A DNA stretch of 46,394 nucleotides from JAXGTD01 sp040775095 (GCA_040775095.1 JAXGTD010000018.1:1-46394); one strand, 5' to 3'. Positions 33,184 through 43,049 are shown, counted from the stretch's first letter. Numbers and translations are program-made. The notes: generated from the sequence alone by a model not told the origin.

Positions 33184-35070
33184 ATGAACGGCAATTACGA
33201 CGCCTCAGCCATCGAGGTCCTCAGTGGCCTCGACCCGGTGCGCAAGCGCCCGGGCATGTATACCGATACCACGCGTCCGAATCATCTGGCCCAGGAGGTC
33301 ATCGACAACAGCGTCGACGAGGCCCTGGCCGGGTACGCGAAGCAGATCGATGTCGTCCTCCATGGCGACGGCTCGCTGGAGGTGACCGACGATGGCCGCG
33401 GCATGCCGGTGGACATGCACCCGGAGCAGGGGCTGCCCGGGGTCGAGGTGATCCTGACGAAGCTGCACGCGGGCGGCAAGTTCTCGGCCGGCAGCTATCG
33501 CTTCTCCGGCGGTCTGCATGGTGTCGGCGTGTCGGTGGTCAATGCCCTGTCGCAACACCTCGAGGTCTGGGTCCGTCGCGGCGGCAAGGAATACAACATG
33601 GCCTTCGCCGGCGGAGACAAGAAGACCGATCTGGAGGAGATCGGCAACGTTGGTCGCAACAACACGGGTACCCGGTTGCGCTTCTGGCCCGATCCGGCGT
33701 ACTTCGACAGCCCGAAGTTCGCCGTGCGGCCGCTGTGTCACCTGCTGCGGGCCAAGGCGGTGCTCTGCCCCGGGCTGAGCGTGCGTTTCCGCGACGAGTC
33801 CACTGGCGACGAGCAGGTCTGGTGCTACGAGGACGGCCTGAACGACTATTTGCGCCAGTCCCTGGAGGGGCTGACGACGATCCCGGACGACCCGTTTGTT
33901 GGCGACATGGAAGCGGCCAACGAGGCGGCGAGCTGGGCCGTGGTCTGGCTGCCCGAGGGCGGTGACCCGGTGAGCGAGAGCTACGTGAACCTGATTCCCA
34001 CCGTGCAAGGGGGCACCCATGTCAACGGCCTGCGCACGGGACTCACCGAGGCCGTGCGAGAGTTCTGCGAGTTCCGCAATCTGCTGCCCCGCGGTGTCAG
34101 GCTCGCCCCCGAGGACGTCTGGGCGCGGGCCAGCTGGATCCTCTCCGTGAAGCTCGCCGACCCCCAGTTCTCGGGCCAGACCAAGGAGCGGCTCTCCTCG
34201 CGTGAATGCGCGGCCTTTGTCTCCGGGGTCGTCAAGGACGCCTTGAGCCTGTGGCTGAACCAGCACGTGGCCGATGGTGAGCGCATCGCCGAGATCGCGA
34301 TCGGCGCCGCCCAGGCCAGACTCCGTGCCGGGCGCACCGTCACGCGCAAGAAGGTAACCCAGGGGCCGGCGCTGCCGGGCAAGCTGGCCGATTGCACCAG
34401 CACCGACCCCGCGCGCAGCGAGCTGTTTCTGGTGGAGGGCGACTCGGCCGGTGGCTCCGCCAAGCAGGCGCGCGACCGCGAGTTTCAGGCCATCATGCCG
34501 CTGCGGGGCAAGATACTGAATACCTGGGAGGTGGATCCCGCCGAGGTACTGGGCTCCCAGGAGGTGCATGACATCGCCGTGGCCATCGGTGTCGACCCGG
34601 GTAGCGATGACCTCTCGCGGTTGCGCTTTGCCAAGGTGTGTATCCTCGCCGATGCCGACTCCGACGGCGCCCATATCGCGACCCTGCTGTGCGCGTTGTT
34701 CCTGCGGCATTTTCCGCGGCTGGTCGCCGAGGGACATGTCTATGTCGCGATGCCGCCGCTGTATCGGATCGATTGCGGCAAGCAGGTGTTCTATGCCCTG
34801 GACGACGCCGAACGTCAGGGCGTGCTCGACCGCATCGCCGCCGAGAAGCTCAAGGGCAAGGTCAATGTGCAGCGCTTCAAGGGTCTCGGCGAGATGAATC
34901 CCCAGCAGCTGCGTGAGACCACCATCCATCCCGACACACGCCGCCTGGTTCAGCTCACGGTTGAAGCTGACGATGACAGCAGCAAGCTGATGGATATGCT
35001 GTTGGCGAAGAAACGCGCCGCCGATCGCCGGGTCTGGCTCCAGGAGAAGGGCGACCTGGCGGAGGTCTGA
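33184..35070 (+). CDS. parE: DNA topoisomerase IV subunit B
   Basis: A 628-residue GHKL ATPase subunit that works with ParC to decatenate daughter chromosomes. The N-terminal part shows YDASAIEVLSGLDPVRKRPG, YTDTTRP, the ATP-binding QEVIDNSVDEALAGYA, TDDGRGMPVD and FSGGLHGVGVSVVNALS. The Toprim domain has LVEGDSAGGSAKQARDREFQ, MPLRGKILN and the metal-binding ILADADSDGAHI, and the protein ends with the QRFKGLGEMNPQQLRETT segment. YTDTTRP and the length (E. coli ParE has 630 residues) separate it from GyrB, which is larger. AAGGAG precedes the start. parC is not adjacent. Confidence 0.96.
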   Translation: MNGNYDASAIEVLSGLDPVRKRPGMYTDTTRPNHLAQEVIDNSVDEALAGYAKQIDVVLHGDGSLEVTDDGRGMPVDMHPEQGLPGVEVILTKLHAGGKFSAGSYRFSGGLHGVGVSVVNALSQHLEVWVRRGGKEYNMAFAGGDKKTDLEEIGNVGRNNTGTRLRFWPDPAYFDSPKFAVRPLCHLLRAKAVLCPGLSVRFRDESTGDEQVWCYEDGLNDYLRQSLEGLTTIPDDPFVGDMEAANEAASWAVVWLPEGGDPVSESYVNLIPTVQGGTHVNGLRTGLTEAVREFCEFRNLLPRGVRLAPEDVWARASWILSVKLADPQFSGQTKERLSSRECAAFVSGVVKDALSLWLNQHVADGERIAEIAIGAAQARLRAGRTVTRKKVTQGPALPGKLADCTSTDPARSELFLVEGDSAGGSAKQARDREFQAIMPLRGKILNTWEVDPAEVLGSQEVHDIAVAIGVDPGSDDLSRLRFAKVCILADADSDGAHIATLLCALFLRHFPRLVAEGHVYVAMPPLYRIDCGKQVFYALDDAERQGVLDRIAAEKLKGKVNVQRFKGLGEMNPQQLRETTIHPDTRRLVQLTVEADDDSSKLMDMLLAKKRAADRRVWLQEKGDLAEV

Positions 35071-35084
35071 GGCGGCGGGTCGTC

Positions 35085-35103
35085 CGCGGCCGGGGTGGCC
35101 GCG
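35085..35103 (+). terminator. Hairpin after parE
   Basis: Perfect 7-bp arms cgcggcc (35085-35091) and ggccgcg (35097-35103) enclose a 5-base loop, 15 bases past the parE stop. The stem is very stable but no T-run follows. Confidence 0.45.
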
Positions 35104-35294
35104 CGTTGCCCCGGTCCCGGATCGTCGACCATGACCGGGGCGCGCGGGCGCGCTCGTTGGGCCTCGCGGGGCATTCCGTGAGAAGATCCACGGGCCTGTC
35201 TCCCCAGGTCCACCCCCGCGGCCTGTCTGCCGCGCCAGGGTTCGCGCTCGCCGCTGCGGACTTGCCACGCCATTCCATCCTCAGAGAACCGATC

Positions 35295-36407
35295 ATGCGT
35301 CCATTCTCATACGCCCACGCCAGCGCCGATGACTGGTACTCCGCCGTCGAGCGGGCCATCCACGGGCTGGGAGCGGTCGATGGCAACCTCGGCTTCCTCT
35401 ATGTCACCGACGCGGTCAATGCCCATCTGGATCACGCCCTGGAGATGTTCCGCGCGGCAACCGGCGTGGCGCATTGGATCGGCGCCGTCGGTATCGGGAT
35501 CTGCGCCACCGGCATCGAGTACTACGAGCGCCCCGCGGTCGCGGTCATGATCGCCGACCTGCCCGACGATGCATTCCGGGTCTTTCCCGGCATCGTCAAG
35601 GACCTCGAGGCCTACGATGCCGCCGAGGCCGCACGGCCGGGTGCGCGCCCGGCCCACATCGGCTTGGTGCACGCTGATCCGGCCAATCCCCTGGTCGAGA
35701 GCCTGATCAAGCAACTGGCGGCGCGAACCGCGACGGGCTTCCTGGTCGGCGGGCTGGCCAGCTCGGAGGACAACGCGCAGGTGATTGCCGATGCGCCGAT
35801 CCAGGGTGCACTCGCGGGTGTGATGTTCACCGACGCGGTCGGGATCCAGACCAATCTCAGCCAGGGCTGCTCGCCGATCGGTCCGCATCGGACCATCACC
35901 AAGGCGCAGCGCAACATCCTGATGGAGCTCGATGAGCGCGCCGCGCTGGACGTGTTCCAGGAAGACATCGGGGAGATCCTGGCCCGGGACATGTCGCGCG
36001 TCGGCGGCTATATCTTTGCCGGTCTGCCGATTGCCGGCTCGGATACGGGTGATTATCTGGTGCGCAATCTGATCGGTATCGACCCGGATCAGAAGCTCGT
36101 CGCGATCGGCGACCTGGTCGAGAACGGCCAACAGCTGATGTTCTGCCGTCGCGATGCCGACAGCGCTCGGGAGGACCTCTCCAGGATGCTCGCCAGCCTG
36201 AAATCGCGGCTCTCCGGGCCACCGCGTGGCGGCGTATACGTGTCGTGTCTCGGTCGCGGGGTGAACCTCTTCGGCGACGATTCCGAAGAGCTCAGGCAGA
36301 TCCGCGACGAGTTGGGCGACTTCCCGCTGGTGGGATTCTACGCCAACGGCGAGGTCTCGCAGGATCGGCTGTATGGCTACACCGGGGTGCTGACGCTGTT
36401 TACCTGA
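35295..36407 (+). CDS. FIST-domain signal-sensing protein
   Basis: The protein has 370 residues and matches the FIST N + FIST C architecture. The N-terminal part includes VDGNLGFLYVTDAVNAHLDH, HWIGAVGIGICATGIEYYER, PAVAVMIADLPDD and GFLVGGLASSEDN. The C-terminal part includes SQGCSPIGPHRTITKAQRNI, YLVRNLIGIDPDQKLVAIGD and the closing RGVNLFGDDSEELRQI, GFYANGEVSQDRLYGYTGVL. FIST domains are proposed ligand (perhaps amino acid) sensors and are often fused to or next to kinases and chemotaxis receptors. This one stands alone between parE and dnaE, which are housekeeping genes. The start ATG 35295 begins the conserved region; the frame upstream is not FIST-like. Confidence 0.87.
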   Translation: MRPFSYAHASADDWYSAVERAIHGLGAVDGNLGFLYVTDAVNAHLDHALEMFRAATGVAHWIGAVGIGICATGIEYYERPAVAVMIADLPDDAFRVFPGIVKDLEAYDAAEAARPGARPAHIGLVHADPANPLVESLIKQLAARTATGFLVGGLASSEDNAQVIADAPIQGALAGVMFTDAVGIQTNLSQGCSPIGPHRTITKAQRNILMELDERAALDVFQEDIGEILARDMSRVGGYIFAGLPIAGSDTGDYLVRNLIGIDPDQKLVAIGDLVENGQQLMFCRRDADSAREDLSRMLASLKSRLSGPPRGGVYVSCLGRGVNLFGDDSEELRQIRDELGDFPLVGFYANGEVSQDRLYGYTGVLTLFT

Positions 36408-36434
36408 GCCACGGGGTGCGGCGCGCACGGCGAG

Positions 36435-36462
36435 TCGACCGCGGCAGCATTCGGGCTAGAAT
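36435..36462 (+). promoter_or_regulatory. Possible dnaE promoter
   Basis: A tagaat -10 (36457-36462) stands 16 bases after tcgacc (36435-36440). It lies about 43 bases before the dnaE start codon. The -35 match is only moderate. Confidence 0.4.
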
Positions 36463-36504
36463 ACCGGCCCGATCATTCCACCCCGAAAGGATCCTACCCA
36501 GCCC

Positions 36505-39500
36505 GTGGACCCGCGCTTCGTCCATCTTCATCTGCACTCCGAGTATTCGCTTGTCGATGGGTTGGTGCGCATCAAGCCGCTGATCAAGGCCGTTTCCGCG
36601 GCGGGGATGCCGGCGGTCGCGGTCACGGATCAGACCAACCTGTTCTGCCTGGTGCGCTTCTACAAGGCGGCGGTCGCGGCGGGGATCAAGCCCATTGCCG
36701 GTACCGAGCTGGCCGTGTGGAATCCGACCGACGAGGCCCAGCCGCATCGATTGGTGCTCCTGGTGCAGGATCTGACCGGCTATCGCAATCTCACGCGGCT
36801 GATCTCGCGCGGCTACCTCGAGGGACAGCGTCAGGGCGTCGCGCAGGTCGATCGCGACTGGGTGTTCGAGGCGGCCGACGGGCTGATCGCACTCTCCGGC
36901 GGCGCCCGCGGTGACGTTGGACGGGCGCTGGTGTCCGGTCACCGCGGCGAGGCCGAGCGGCTGCTCGAGGACTGGCTGCGCGTATTTGGCGACCGCTACT
37001 ATCTGGAGCTGACCCGCACCGGCCGGGACGCGGAGGGTGAGTGTGTCGAGGCGAGCTGCGATCTGGCTGCCGCCAAGGGTGTGCCGGTCGTTGCGACCAA
37101 CGACGTCGCGTTCCTCAGTTCCGATGACTTCGACGCCCACGAGGTGCGCGTGTGCATCCACGATGGACGCACCCTGGCCGATCCGCGTCGGCCGCGCCGC
37201 TATGCCAGCGAGCAGTTCCTGCGCAGCCCGGCGCAGATGGCCGAGTTGTTCTCGGATATCCCCGAGGCCCTGGAGAACTCGGTGGAGATCGCCAAGCGCT
37301 GTAACCTGGAGCTGACCCTCGGTAAGAGCTTCCTGCCCGACTCACCGGTGCCCGAGGGCATGACCATCGACAGCTTCTTCGCCGCCGAGGCGAGGGCCGG
37401 ACTGCAATGGCGCCTGCAGCGCCGCTTCCAATCCAGCGCGACCGATGCTGCCGAGCGGCGCCGCGTCTACGACGAGCGCCTGCAGCGCGAGCTCGATGTG
37501 ATCTGTCAGATGGGTTTCCCGGGCTATTTCCTGATCGTCGCGGACTTCATCCAGTGGGCCAAGGACAACGGGATCCCGGTGGGGCCCGGGCGTGGCTCCG
37601 GGGCCGGCTCGCTGGTGGCTTACGCGCTGAAGATCACGGATCTTGATCCAATCGAGCACGAGTTGCTGTTCGAGCGCTTCCTGAACCCCGAGCGCGTGTC
37701 GATGCCCGATTTCGACGTCGACTTCTGCATGGAGGGCCGCGACCGGGTCATCGACTACGTGGCGGGAAAATACGGTCGCGATGCGGTCTCGCAGATCATC
37801 ACCTTCGGCACCATGGCGGCCAAGGCGGTGGTGCGCGACGTGGGCCGGGTGCTCGGTCATCCCTACGGCTTTGTCGACAGGATCGCGAAGATGGTCCCGT
37901 TCGAGCTCGGCATGACCCTGGAGAAGGTCCTGAGCGAGAGCGAGGACCTGAAGGCCGCCTACGCCGAGGACGAGGCGGTGACCGCGCTCATCGATATGGC
38001 GCGCAAGCTCGAGGGTCTGGCCCGCAACGCCGGAAAGCACGCCGGGGGCGTCGTGATCGCCCCGACCAGACTGACCGACTTCGCGCCGCTTTACTGCGAG
38101 CCCGGTGGCGCCAATCTGGTCACCCAGTACGACAAGGACGACGTGGAGCAGGCCGGTCTGGTCAAGTTCGACTTTCTCGGCCTGCGCACGCTCACCATCA
38201 TCGACTGGGCGCTCAAGGCCATCAATGCCGAGCGCGCCGCCGCCGGCGAGCCGCCGCTGGACATCAGCGCGATCGACGCCCACGACGAGCGGGCCTTTGC
38301 GCTGTTGCAGCGTTGCGAGACGACGGCGGTGTTCCAACTGGAGTCGCGCGGCATGAAGGAGCTGATCCGCAAGCTCAAACCCGACAGCTTCGAGGACATG
38401 ACCGCGCTGGTGGCGCTGTTTCGGCCGGGGCCACTGCAGTCGGGCATGGTCGATGACTTCATCGATCGCAAGCACGGTCGTGCCGATGTCGCCTATCCGC
38501 ACCCCGACCTGGAGCCCATCCTCAAGCCCACCTATGGTGTGATCCTGTATCAGGAGCAGGTGATGCAGATCGCCCAGGTGCTGGCCGGCTACTCCCTCGG
38601 CGGTGCGGACCTGCTGCGTCGGGCGATGGGCAAGAAGAAGGCCTCCGAAATGGAGAAGCAACGGGCCATCTTCGAGCAGGGCGCGGCCGAGCGCGGCGTC
38701 GAGCCCAAGACCGCGACCCATATCTTCGACCTGATGGAGAAGTTCGCCGGGTACGGGTTCAACAAGTCCCACTCGGCCGCCTACGCGCTCGTCTCCTACC
38801 AGACCCTGTGGCTCAAGGCCCACTACCCGGCCGCGTTCATGGCCGCGGTGCTCTCGGCGGACATGGACAACACCGACAAGGTGGTGACGCTCATCGACGA
38901 ATGCCGCTCGATGGGCCTGAACGTCGCGCCGCCGAAGATCAACCGCTCCGCGTTCCATTTCACGAACGCCGGCGAGGACAGCGTGATCTACGGCCTTGGC
39001 GCGATCAAGGGCGTCGGTGAGTCGGCGATTGCCGCCATGCTCGAGGCGCGTGCGAATGGTGGGCCGTTCAGGGATCTCTGGGACTTCTGCCGGCGCATCG
39101 ACCTGCACAAGGCCAACCGGCGCGTGCTCGAGGCGTTGATCCGCGCCGGCGCCCTCGACGACATCGGCGACAACCGGGCGACGCTGATGAACCGGTTGCC
39201 GCTGGCACTGAAGCTGGCCGAGCAGCATCACGCGAGCGAGGCCGCGGGGCAGGGCGACCTGTTCGGTATGCTCGCGACCGACGCCGACGCCGGCGCCGGG
39301 GCCGGGGCCGGGGAGCCAGACCCACAGATCGCGGCCCAGCGCTGGCCGGAATGGGACGAGGACGAGCGCCTGCAGGGAGAGAAGGAGACCCTTGGCCTGT
39401 ACCTCACCGGCCACCCGATCAACCGCTACGACGGCGAGCTCAACGCAATGGTCTCCCAGCGCATTGGCCGCCTGATGGAGACCACGCAGAGCGCCTCGAC

Positions 39501-40122
39501 CCCCGGGGTGACGCCGTTTCGTGGTGGCGAGCGCGAGCAGCGCACCGTGGTTGGCCTGGTGGTGGCGGTGCGTCCCGGCAAGACCCAGCGCGGGCGCATG
39601 GCCTCGGTGGTTCTCGATGACCGTACCGGCCGCATCGAGGCGACCGTGTTCAGCGAGCTCTACGAGCAGGTGCGAGAGCTGCTGGTTGCCGACGCGATCC
39701 TCGCCGTTACCGGTGGCTTGAGCTTCGACAGCTTCCGCGACAGCTGGTCACTGCGCGCGAGCGCGGTGCGGCCGCTGGCGGCCGCCCGTGCCGAGCTGGG
39801 TGATCATCTGATGCTCCGGCTGGATTGCTCGGACGCCGCACGTCATGCCGATGGCCGGCCATCGCCGCGGGCGCTGCAGGAGACCCTGGCGCCGTTTCGT
39901 GGCGAGGGCCTGCCGCTTTGCATCGAGTATCGCCGACCGGGCGCGGCAGGCCGGCTACGCCTCGGTGATGCCTGGCGCATCGAGCCCAGCGATGTGCTGC
40001 TCAAGCGTCTGCGCGCCCTGCTCGGCGAGGACGCCGTGGAGGTGGTCTACCGGCGCGAGCTCTCAGCGCGTCCGCTTCTCTCCGGGAGCTCCGCACCACC
40101 GCGACTCGCCGTGGTACGGTGA
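36505..40122 (+). CDS. dnaE: DNA polymerase III alpha subunit
   Basis: The 1205-residue replicative polymerase starts at GTG 36505 with the PHP domain (FVHLHLHSEYSLVDGLVRIK). The C-family catalytic core has GPGRGSGAGSLVAYAL and MPDFDVDFCMEGRDRVIDYV (Asp402, Asp404), with the third carboxylate at about Asp556 in VKFDFLGLRTL; these are within one or two residues of the E. coli positions. YGFNKSHSAAYALVSYQTLW, the helix-hairpin-helix region (IKGVGESAIAAMLE) and an OB fold (VGLVVAVRPGKTQRGRMASV) follow. It is longer than the E. coli protein (1160), partly because of an Ala/Gly linker DADAGAGAGAGEPDPQ near residue 926-942. It is followed by accA as in E. coli. Confidence 0.97.
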   Translation: MDPRFVHLHLHSEYSLVDGLVRIKPLIKAVSAAGMPAVAVTDQTNLFCLVRFYKAAVAAGIKPIAGTELAVWNPTDEAQPHRLVLLVQDLTGYRNLTRLISRGYLEGQRQGVAQVDRDWVFEAADGLIALSGGARGDVGRALVSGHRGEAERLLEDWLRVFGDRYYLELTRTGRDAEGECVEASCDLAAAKGVPVVATNDVAFLSSDDFDAHEVRVCIHDGRTLADPRRPRRYASEQFLRSPAQMAELFSDIPEALENSVEIAKRCNLELTLGKSFLPDSPVPEGMTIDSFFAAEARAGLQWRLQRRFQSSATDAAERRRVYDERLQRELDVICQMGFPGYFLIVADFIQWAKDNGIPVGPGRGSGAGSLVAYALKITDLDPIEHELLFERFLNPERVSMPDFDVDFCMEGRDRVIDYVAGKYGRDAVSQIITFGTMAAKAVVRDVGRVLGHPYGFVDRIAKMVPFELGMTLEKVLSESEDLKAAYAEDEAVTALIDMARKLEGLARNAGKHAGGVVIAPTRLTDFAPLYCEPGGANLVTQYDKDDVEQAGLVKFDFLGLRTLTIIDWALKAINAERAAAGEPPLDISAIDAHDERAFALLQRCETTAVFQLESRGMKELIRKLKPDSFEDMTALVALFRPGPLQSGMVDDFIDRKHGRADVAYPHPDLEPILKPTYGVILYQEQVMQIAQVLAGYSLGGADLLRRAMGKKKASEMEKQRAIFEQGAAERGVEPKTATHIFDLMEKFAGYGFNKSHSAAYALVSYQTLWLKAHYPAAFMAAVLSADMDNTDKVVTLIDECRSMGLNVAPPKINRSAFHFTNAGEDSVIYGLGAIKGVGESAIAAMLEARANGGPFRDLWDFCRRIDLHKANRRVLEALIRAGALDDIGDNRATLMNRLPLALKLAEQHHASEAAGQGDLFGMLATDADAGAGAGAGEPDPQIAAQRWPEWDEDERLQGEKETLGLYLTGHPINRYDGELNAMVSQRIGRLMETTQSASTPGVTPFRGGEREQRTVVGLVVAVRPGKTQRGRMASVVLDDRTGRIEATVFSELYEQVRELLVADAILAVTGGLSFDSFRDSWSLRASAVRPLAAARAELGDHLMLRLDCSDAARHADGRPSPRALQETLAPFRGEGLPLCIEYRRPGAAGRLRLGDAWRIEPSDVLLKRLRALLGEDAVEVVYRRELSARPLLSGSSAPPRLAVVR

Positions 40123-40209
40123 CGGCCATGGGCCGCGAGTACAAGCGGCCCACCCCGATGCAAACCCTGCTGTCCGTGCAGCCCCCGTTTCAGTAGAATC
40201 CTCCCCGCT

Positions 40210-41166
40210 ATGGACCTTAACTTTCTCGAATTCGAACAACCGGTCGCCGAGCTTGAGGCAAAGATCGAGGAGCTTCGTCACGTCGGTGACGACAACGAGA
40301 TCAATATTGCCGAGGAGATCGAGCACCTCGAGACCAAGAGCCGGGCGCTGACCGAGCAGATCTTCTCGGCGCTGACACCCTGGCAGATCTCTCAGCTCTC
40401 TCGCCACCCGCTGCGGCCCTATTTTATCGACTACGCCCGGCGAGTCTTTGAGGATTTCCAGGAGCTGCACGGGGACCGTGCCTTTGCCGATGACCGCGCG
40501 ATCGTCGGCGGTCTGGCCAGGCTCGACGGACAGGCGGTGATGGTGATCGGCCACCAGAAGGGGCGCGATACCAAGGAAAAGATCCTGCGCAACTTCGGCA
40601 TGCCCAGGCCGGAAGGCTATCGCAAGGCGCTGCGCCTGATGCAGATGGCCGAGCGCTTCGGCCTGCCGGTGTTCACGTTCATCGACACACCGGGCGCCTA
40701 TCCGGGGGTCGGTGCCGAGGAGCGTGGCCAGAGCGAGGCCATTGCCCGCAATCTGCAGGTGATGGCGGGCCTGCGGGTGCCCATCATCGTTACCGTGACC
40801 GGCGAGGGTGGCTCCGGCGGGGCGTTGGCCATCGGCGTTGGCGATCGACTGATCATGTTGCAGTTCAGCACCTATTCGGTGATCTCGCCCGAGGGTTGTG
40901 CGTCGATCCTGTGGAAGAGCGCGGATAAGGCCCAGCTGGCCGCGGAGGCGATGGCCATCACCTCCGAGAAGCTCTACGAGCAGGGCTTGGTGGATGGCAT
41001 CGTGCCCGAACCCCTGGGCGGGGCCCATCGTGACGTCGACACCATGGCCGCGTCGCTGAAGAAGGTGCTGCTGGAGCAGTTCGAGGAGGTCGCGAAGCAG
41101 GACATGGATCTCGTCATCGCGAACCGGTACCAGCGCCTGCGCAGCTACGGGCGCTTCAAGAGCTGA
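40210..41166 (+). CDS. accA: Acetyl-CoA carboxylase carboxyltransferase subunit alpha
   Basis: A 318-residue protein, essentially the E. coli AccA length. It starts MDLNFLEFEQPVAELEAKIE, and contains the carboxyltransferase segments LHGDRAFADDRAIVGGLARL, IGHQKGRDTKEKILRNFGMP, FIDTPGAYPGVGAEERGQSE, TVTGEGGSGGALAIGVGD and the C-terminal EGCASILWKSADKA. With AccD it transfers the carboxyl group from biotin to acetyl-CoA for fatty acid synthesis. It follows dnaE by 87 bases and precedes tilS, a conserved order. Confidence 0.97.
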   Translation: MDLNFLEFEQPVAELEAKIEELRHVGDDNEINIAEEIEHLETKSRALTEQIFSALTPWQISQLSRHPLRPYFIDYARRVFEDFQELHGDRAFADDRAIVGGLARLDGQAVMVIGHQKGRDTKEKILRNFGMPRPEGYRKALRLMQMAERFGLPVFTFIDTPGAYPGVGAEERGQSEAIARNLQVMAGLRVPIIVTVTGEGGSGGALAIGVGDRLIMLQFSTYSVISPEGCASILWKSADKAQLAAEAMAITSEKLYEQGLVDGIVPEPLGGAHRDVDTMAASLKKVLLEQFEEVAKQDMDLVIANRYQRLRSYGRFKS

Positions 41167-41198
41167 CGCCGGACGCGGGACTACCGGGTAGGCGGGAC

Positions 41199-42521
41199 GT
41201 GGCCCGGTTCGGTCCGGATACCCTGCTTCCGGTGCTCGCGGCGCTGCCGCCGACCCCGCGGTTGTGGATTGCCTACAGTGGTGGGCTCGACTCCCACTGC
41301 CTGCTCCATGCCTGCGCAAGCCTTGGCACGCGCCTGCCGGTCTCACTCGGTGCGATCCATCTCGATCACGGACTGCACCCGCTCGCCCCTGTCTGGAGCG
41401 AGCACTGCCGCCAGGTCTGTGCCGCGCTCGGCGTGCCGTACGCGCAACGGCACCTGAAGCTGCAACGCCGCCCGGGGGCGAGCCTGGAGGCGCTCGCGCG
41501 CAGCGCCCGACGGCGTGCCTTGGCGACGCTGCTGGGCCCCGCTGAGTTGGTTGCCACCGCGCAGCATCGCGATGATCAGGCAGAGACCCTGTTGTTGGCG
41601 CTGCTGCGCGGCGGCGGGGTCCACGGGCTCGCGTCGATGCCGGCGATCATGCCGCTTGGCGCCGGCTTCCTGGTCCGGCCATTGCTTGGATTCGACCGCG
41701 CGGACCTGCGCGACTACGCCGCCCGGCACGCCTTGACATGGGTCGAAGACCCCAGCAACGCGGACACCGGTTTCGATCGCAATTACCTTCGTGGGCGGGT
41801 GATGCCGCTGCTGCGCGCGCGCTGGCCCGCGGCGGCCGCGACCCTTGCCCGCGGCGCGCGCCATTGCGCCGATGCCGCGGCGCTGATCGACGAGGCGGCA
41901 GAGGCCCTCCTGCCCGCCCTGGCCGGATCCCGCCCCGGCACCCTGTCGGTCGCGGCCCTGTTGGCGCTGCCGGATCCAAAACGGCGCATCGCGCTGCGCC
42001 GCTGGGTCGGCGCGCTCGGCTTCCTGACGCCGTCGGCCGATCGGCTCGGGCGCGTGGTCGACGAGGTCTTGTGCGCCCGGGGCGACGCGGAACCACTGGT
42101 GGCATGGCGTGGCTGCGAGATTCGGCGTTACCGCGACGATGTGTTCGCGCTCTCGCCGTTGCCGCCTCGACCCGATGAGACGATCCTGCCGTGGCCCGGT
42201 GGGGCGGCGCTCCAGCTCCCCGGCGGTCTCGGCGAGCTGCACTGGCGGCCACCGGATTTGGGCTCGCGAGCTCTTGCCCCCCGCATTGTGGGCTTTGGTC
42301 TGCAGGGGCTGCGCTGCCGCGACTCAGCGGGGCATCGGCGGCGGCTCAAACAGCTCTTTCAAGCGGCGGGCGTTCCCGGCTGGCTGAGACCCTACGTGCC
42401 GTTGGTGCTGGAGGCCGGTGCGCTGCGCGCGGTCGCAGGCGTAAGCGGCTGCGGCCCTGACGCCCCCGCGGCGCATTGGTCTGGCCACCCGTGGCAGGGG
42501 TTCGGGATCTTCACGGGATGA
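41199..42521 (+). CDS. tilS: tRNA(Ile)-lysidine synthetase
   Basis: The 440-residue ATPase converts C34 of the CAU-anticodon tRNA-Ile to lysidine, so that it reads AUA. The PP-loop SGGLDS is at about residues 27-32; further marks are AIHLDHGLHPLA, ATAQHRDDQAETLLLALLRG and PLLGFDRADLRDYAARHALT followed by WVEDPSNADTGFDRNYLR. The central and C-terminal substrate-binding domains are present, the last ending GHRRRLKQLFQAAGVPGWLR. The start is GTG 41199, just 32 bases after accA, after a GGCGGGA purine stretch. Confidence 0.94.
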   Translation: MARFGPDTLLPVLAALPPTPRLWIAYSGGLDSHCLLHACASLGTRLPVSLGAIHLDHGLHPLAPVWSEHCRQVCAALGVPYAQRHLKLQRRPGASLEALARSARRRALATLLGPAELVATAQHRDDQAETLLLALLRGGGVHGLASMPAIMPLGAGFLVRPLLGFDRADLRDYAARHALTWVEDPSNADTGFDRNYLRGRVMPLLRARWPAAAATLARGARHCADAAALIDEAAEALLPALAGSRPGTLSVAALLALPDPKRRIALRRWVGALGFLTPSADRLGRVVDEVLCARGDAEPLVAWRGCEIRRYRDDVFALSPLPPRPDETILPWPGGAALQLPGGLGELHWRPPDLGSRALAPRIVGFGLQGLRCRDSAGHRRRLKQLFQAAGVPGWLRPYVPLVLEAGALRAVAGVSGCGPDAPAAHWSGHPWQGFGIFTG

Positions 42522-42674
42522 CGGGGGAGGCCGGGCCCTCCGCGCGGGAGGCGGCGGCGCCGTGGCCCGTTCTCGCGCGATTCCCACCTCGGCATGTCGT
42601 CGGTGGCGGGCGGCGATGCGGTGGCGATTCTGTTAAACTCGGCGGAAACTTTTTCTGACGATGAAGGTAAAGCA

Positions 42675-43049
42675 ATGGCTGTCTTGGAACTGACCGGCGA
42701 GAATTTCGAGCCCACGATTAAGGACAACGGCTTCGTTGTCGTTGATTTCTGGGCGCCTTGGTGCGGACCCTGCCGTTCGTTCGCGCCGGTCTACGAAAAG
42801 GTATCGGCCGACCACGACGACATCGTGTTCGCGAAGGTCAACACGGAAGAGGAACAGCAGATCGCGGCCCATTTCCAGATCCGCTCCATTCCGACGCTGA
42901 TGATCTTCCGCGACCAGATCATCATCTTCTCCCAAGCGGGGGCGCTCCCCGAGGCCTCTTTCCGCGACCTGCTCGCGAAGGCCGGTGAGCTCGATATGGA
43001 CAAGGTCCGCGCCGATATCGCCGCCCAGTCTCAAACCGGCAACGCCTGA
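42675..43049 (+). CDS. Thioredoxin
   Basis: The 124-residue protein has one thioredoxin domain with the redox motif FWAPWCGPCRSFAPVYEKV, the IRSIPTLMIF segment with the cis-proline, and a C-terminal helix. It is about 15 residues longer than classical TrxA, owing to a tail (LDMDKVRADIAAQSQTGNA). The sequence after the cis-proline (FRDQIIIFSQAGALPEASF) differs from TrxA, so it belongs to a separate cytosolic thioredoxin subgroup, and I give no symbol. An AAGG site lies 9 bases before the start. The longer frame to 42594 is not thioredoxin-like. Confidence 0.93.
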   Translation: MAVLELTGENFEPTIKDNGFVVVDFWAPWCGPCRSFAPVYEKVSADHDDIVFAKVNTEEEQQIAAHFQIRSIPTLMIFRDQIIIFSQAGALPEASFRDLLAKAGELDMDKVRADIAAQSQTGNA

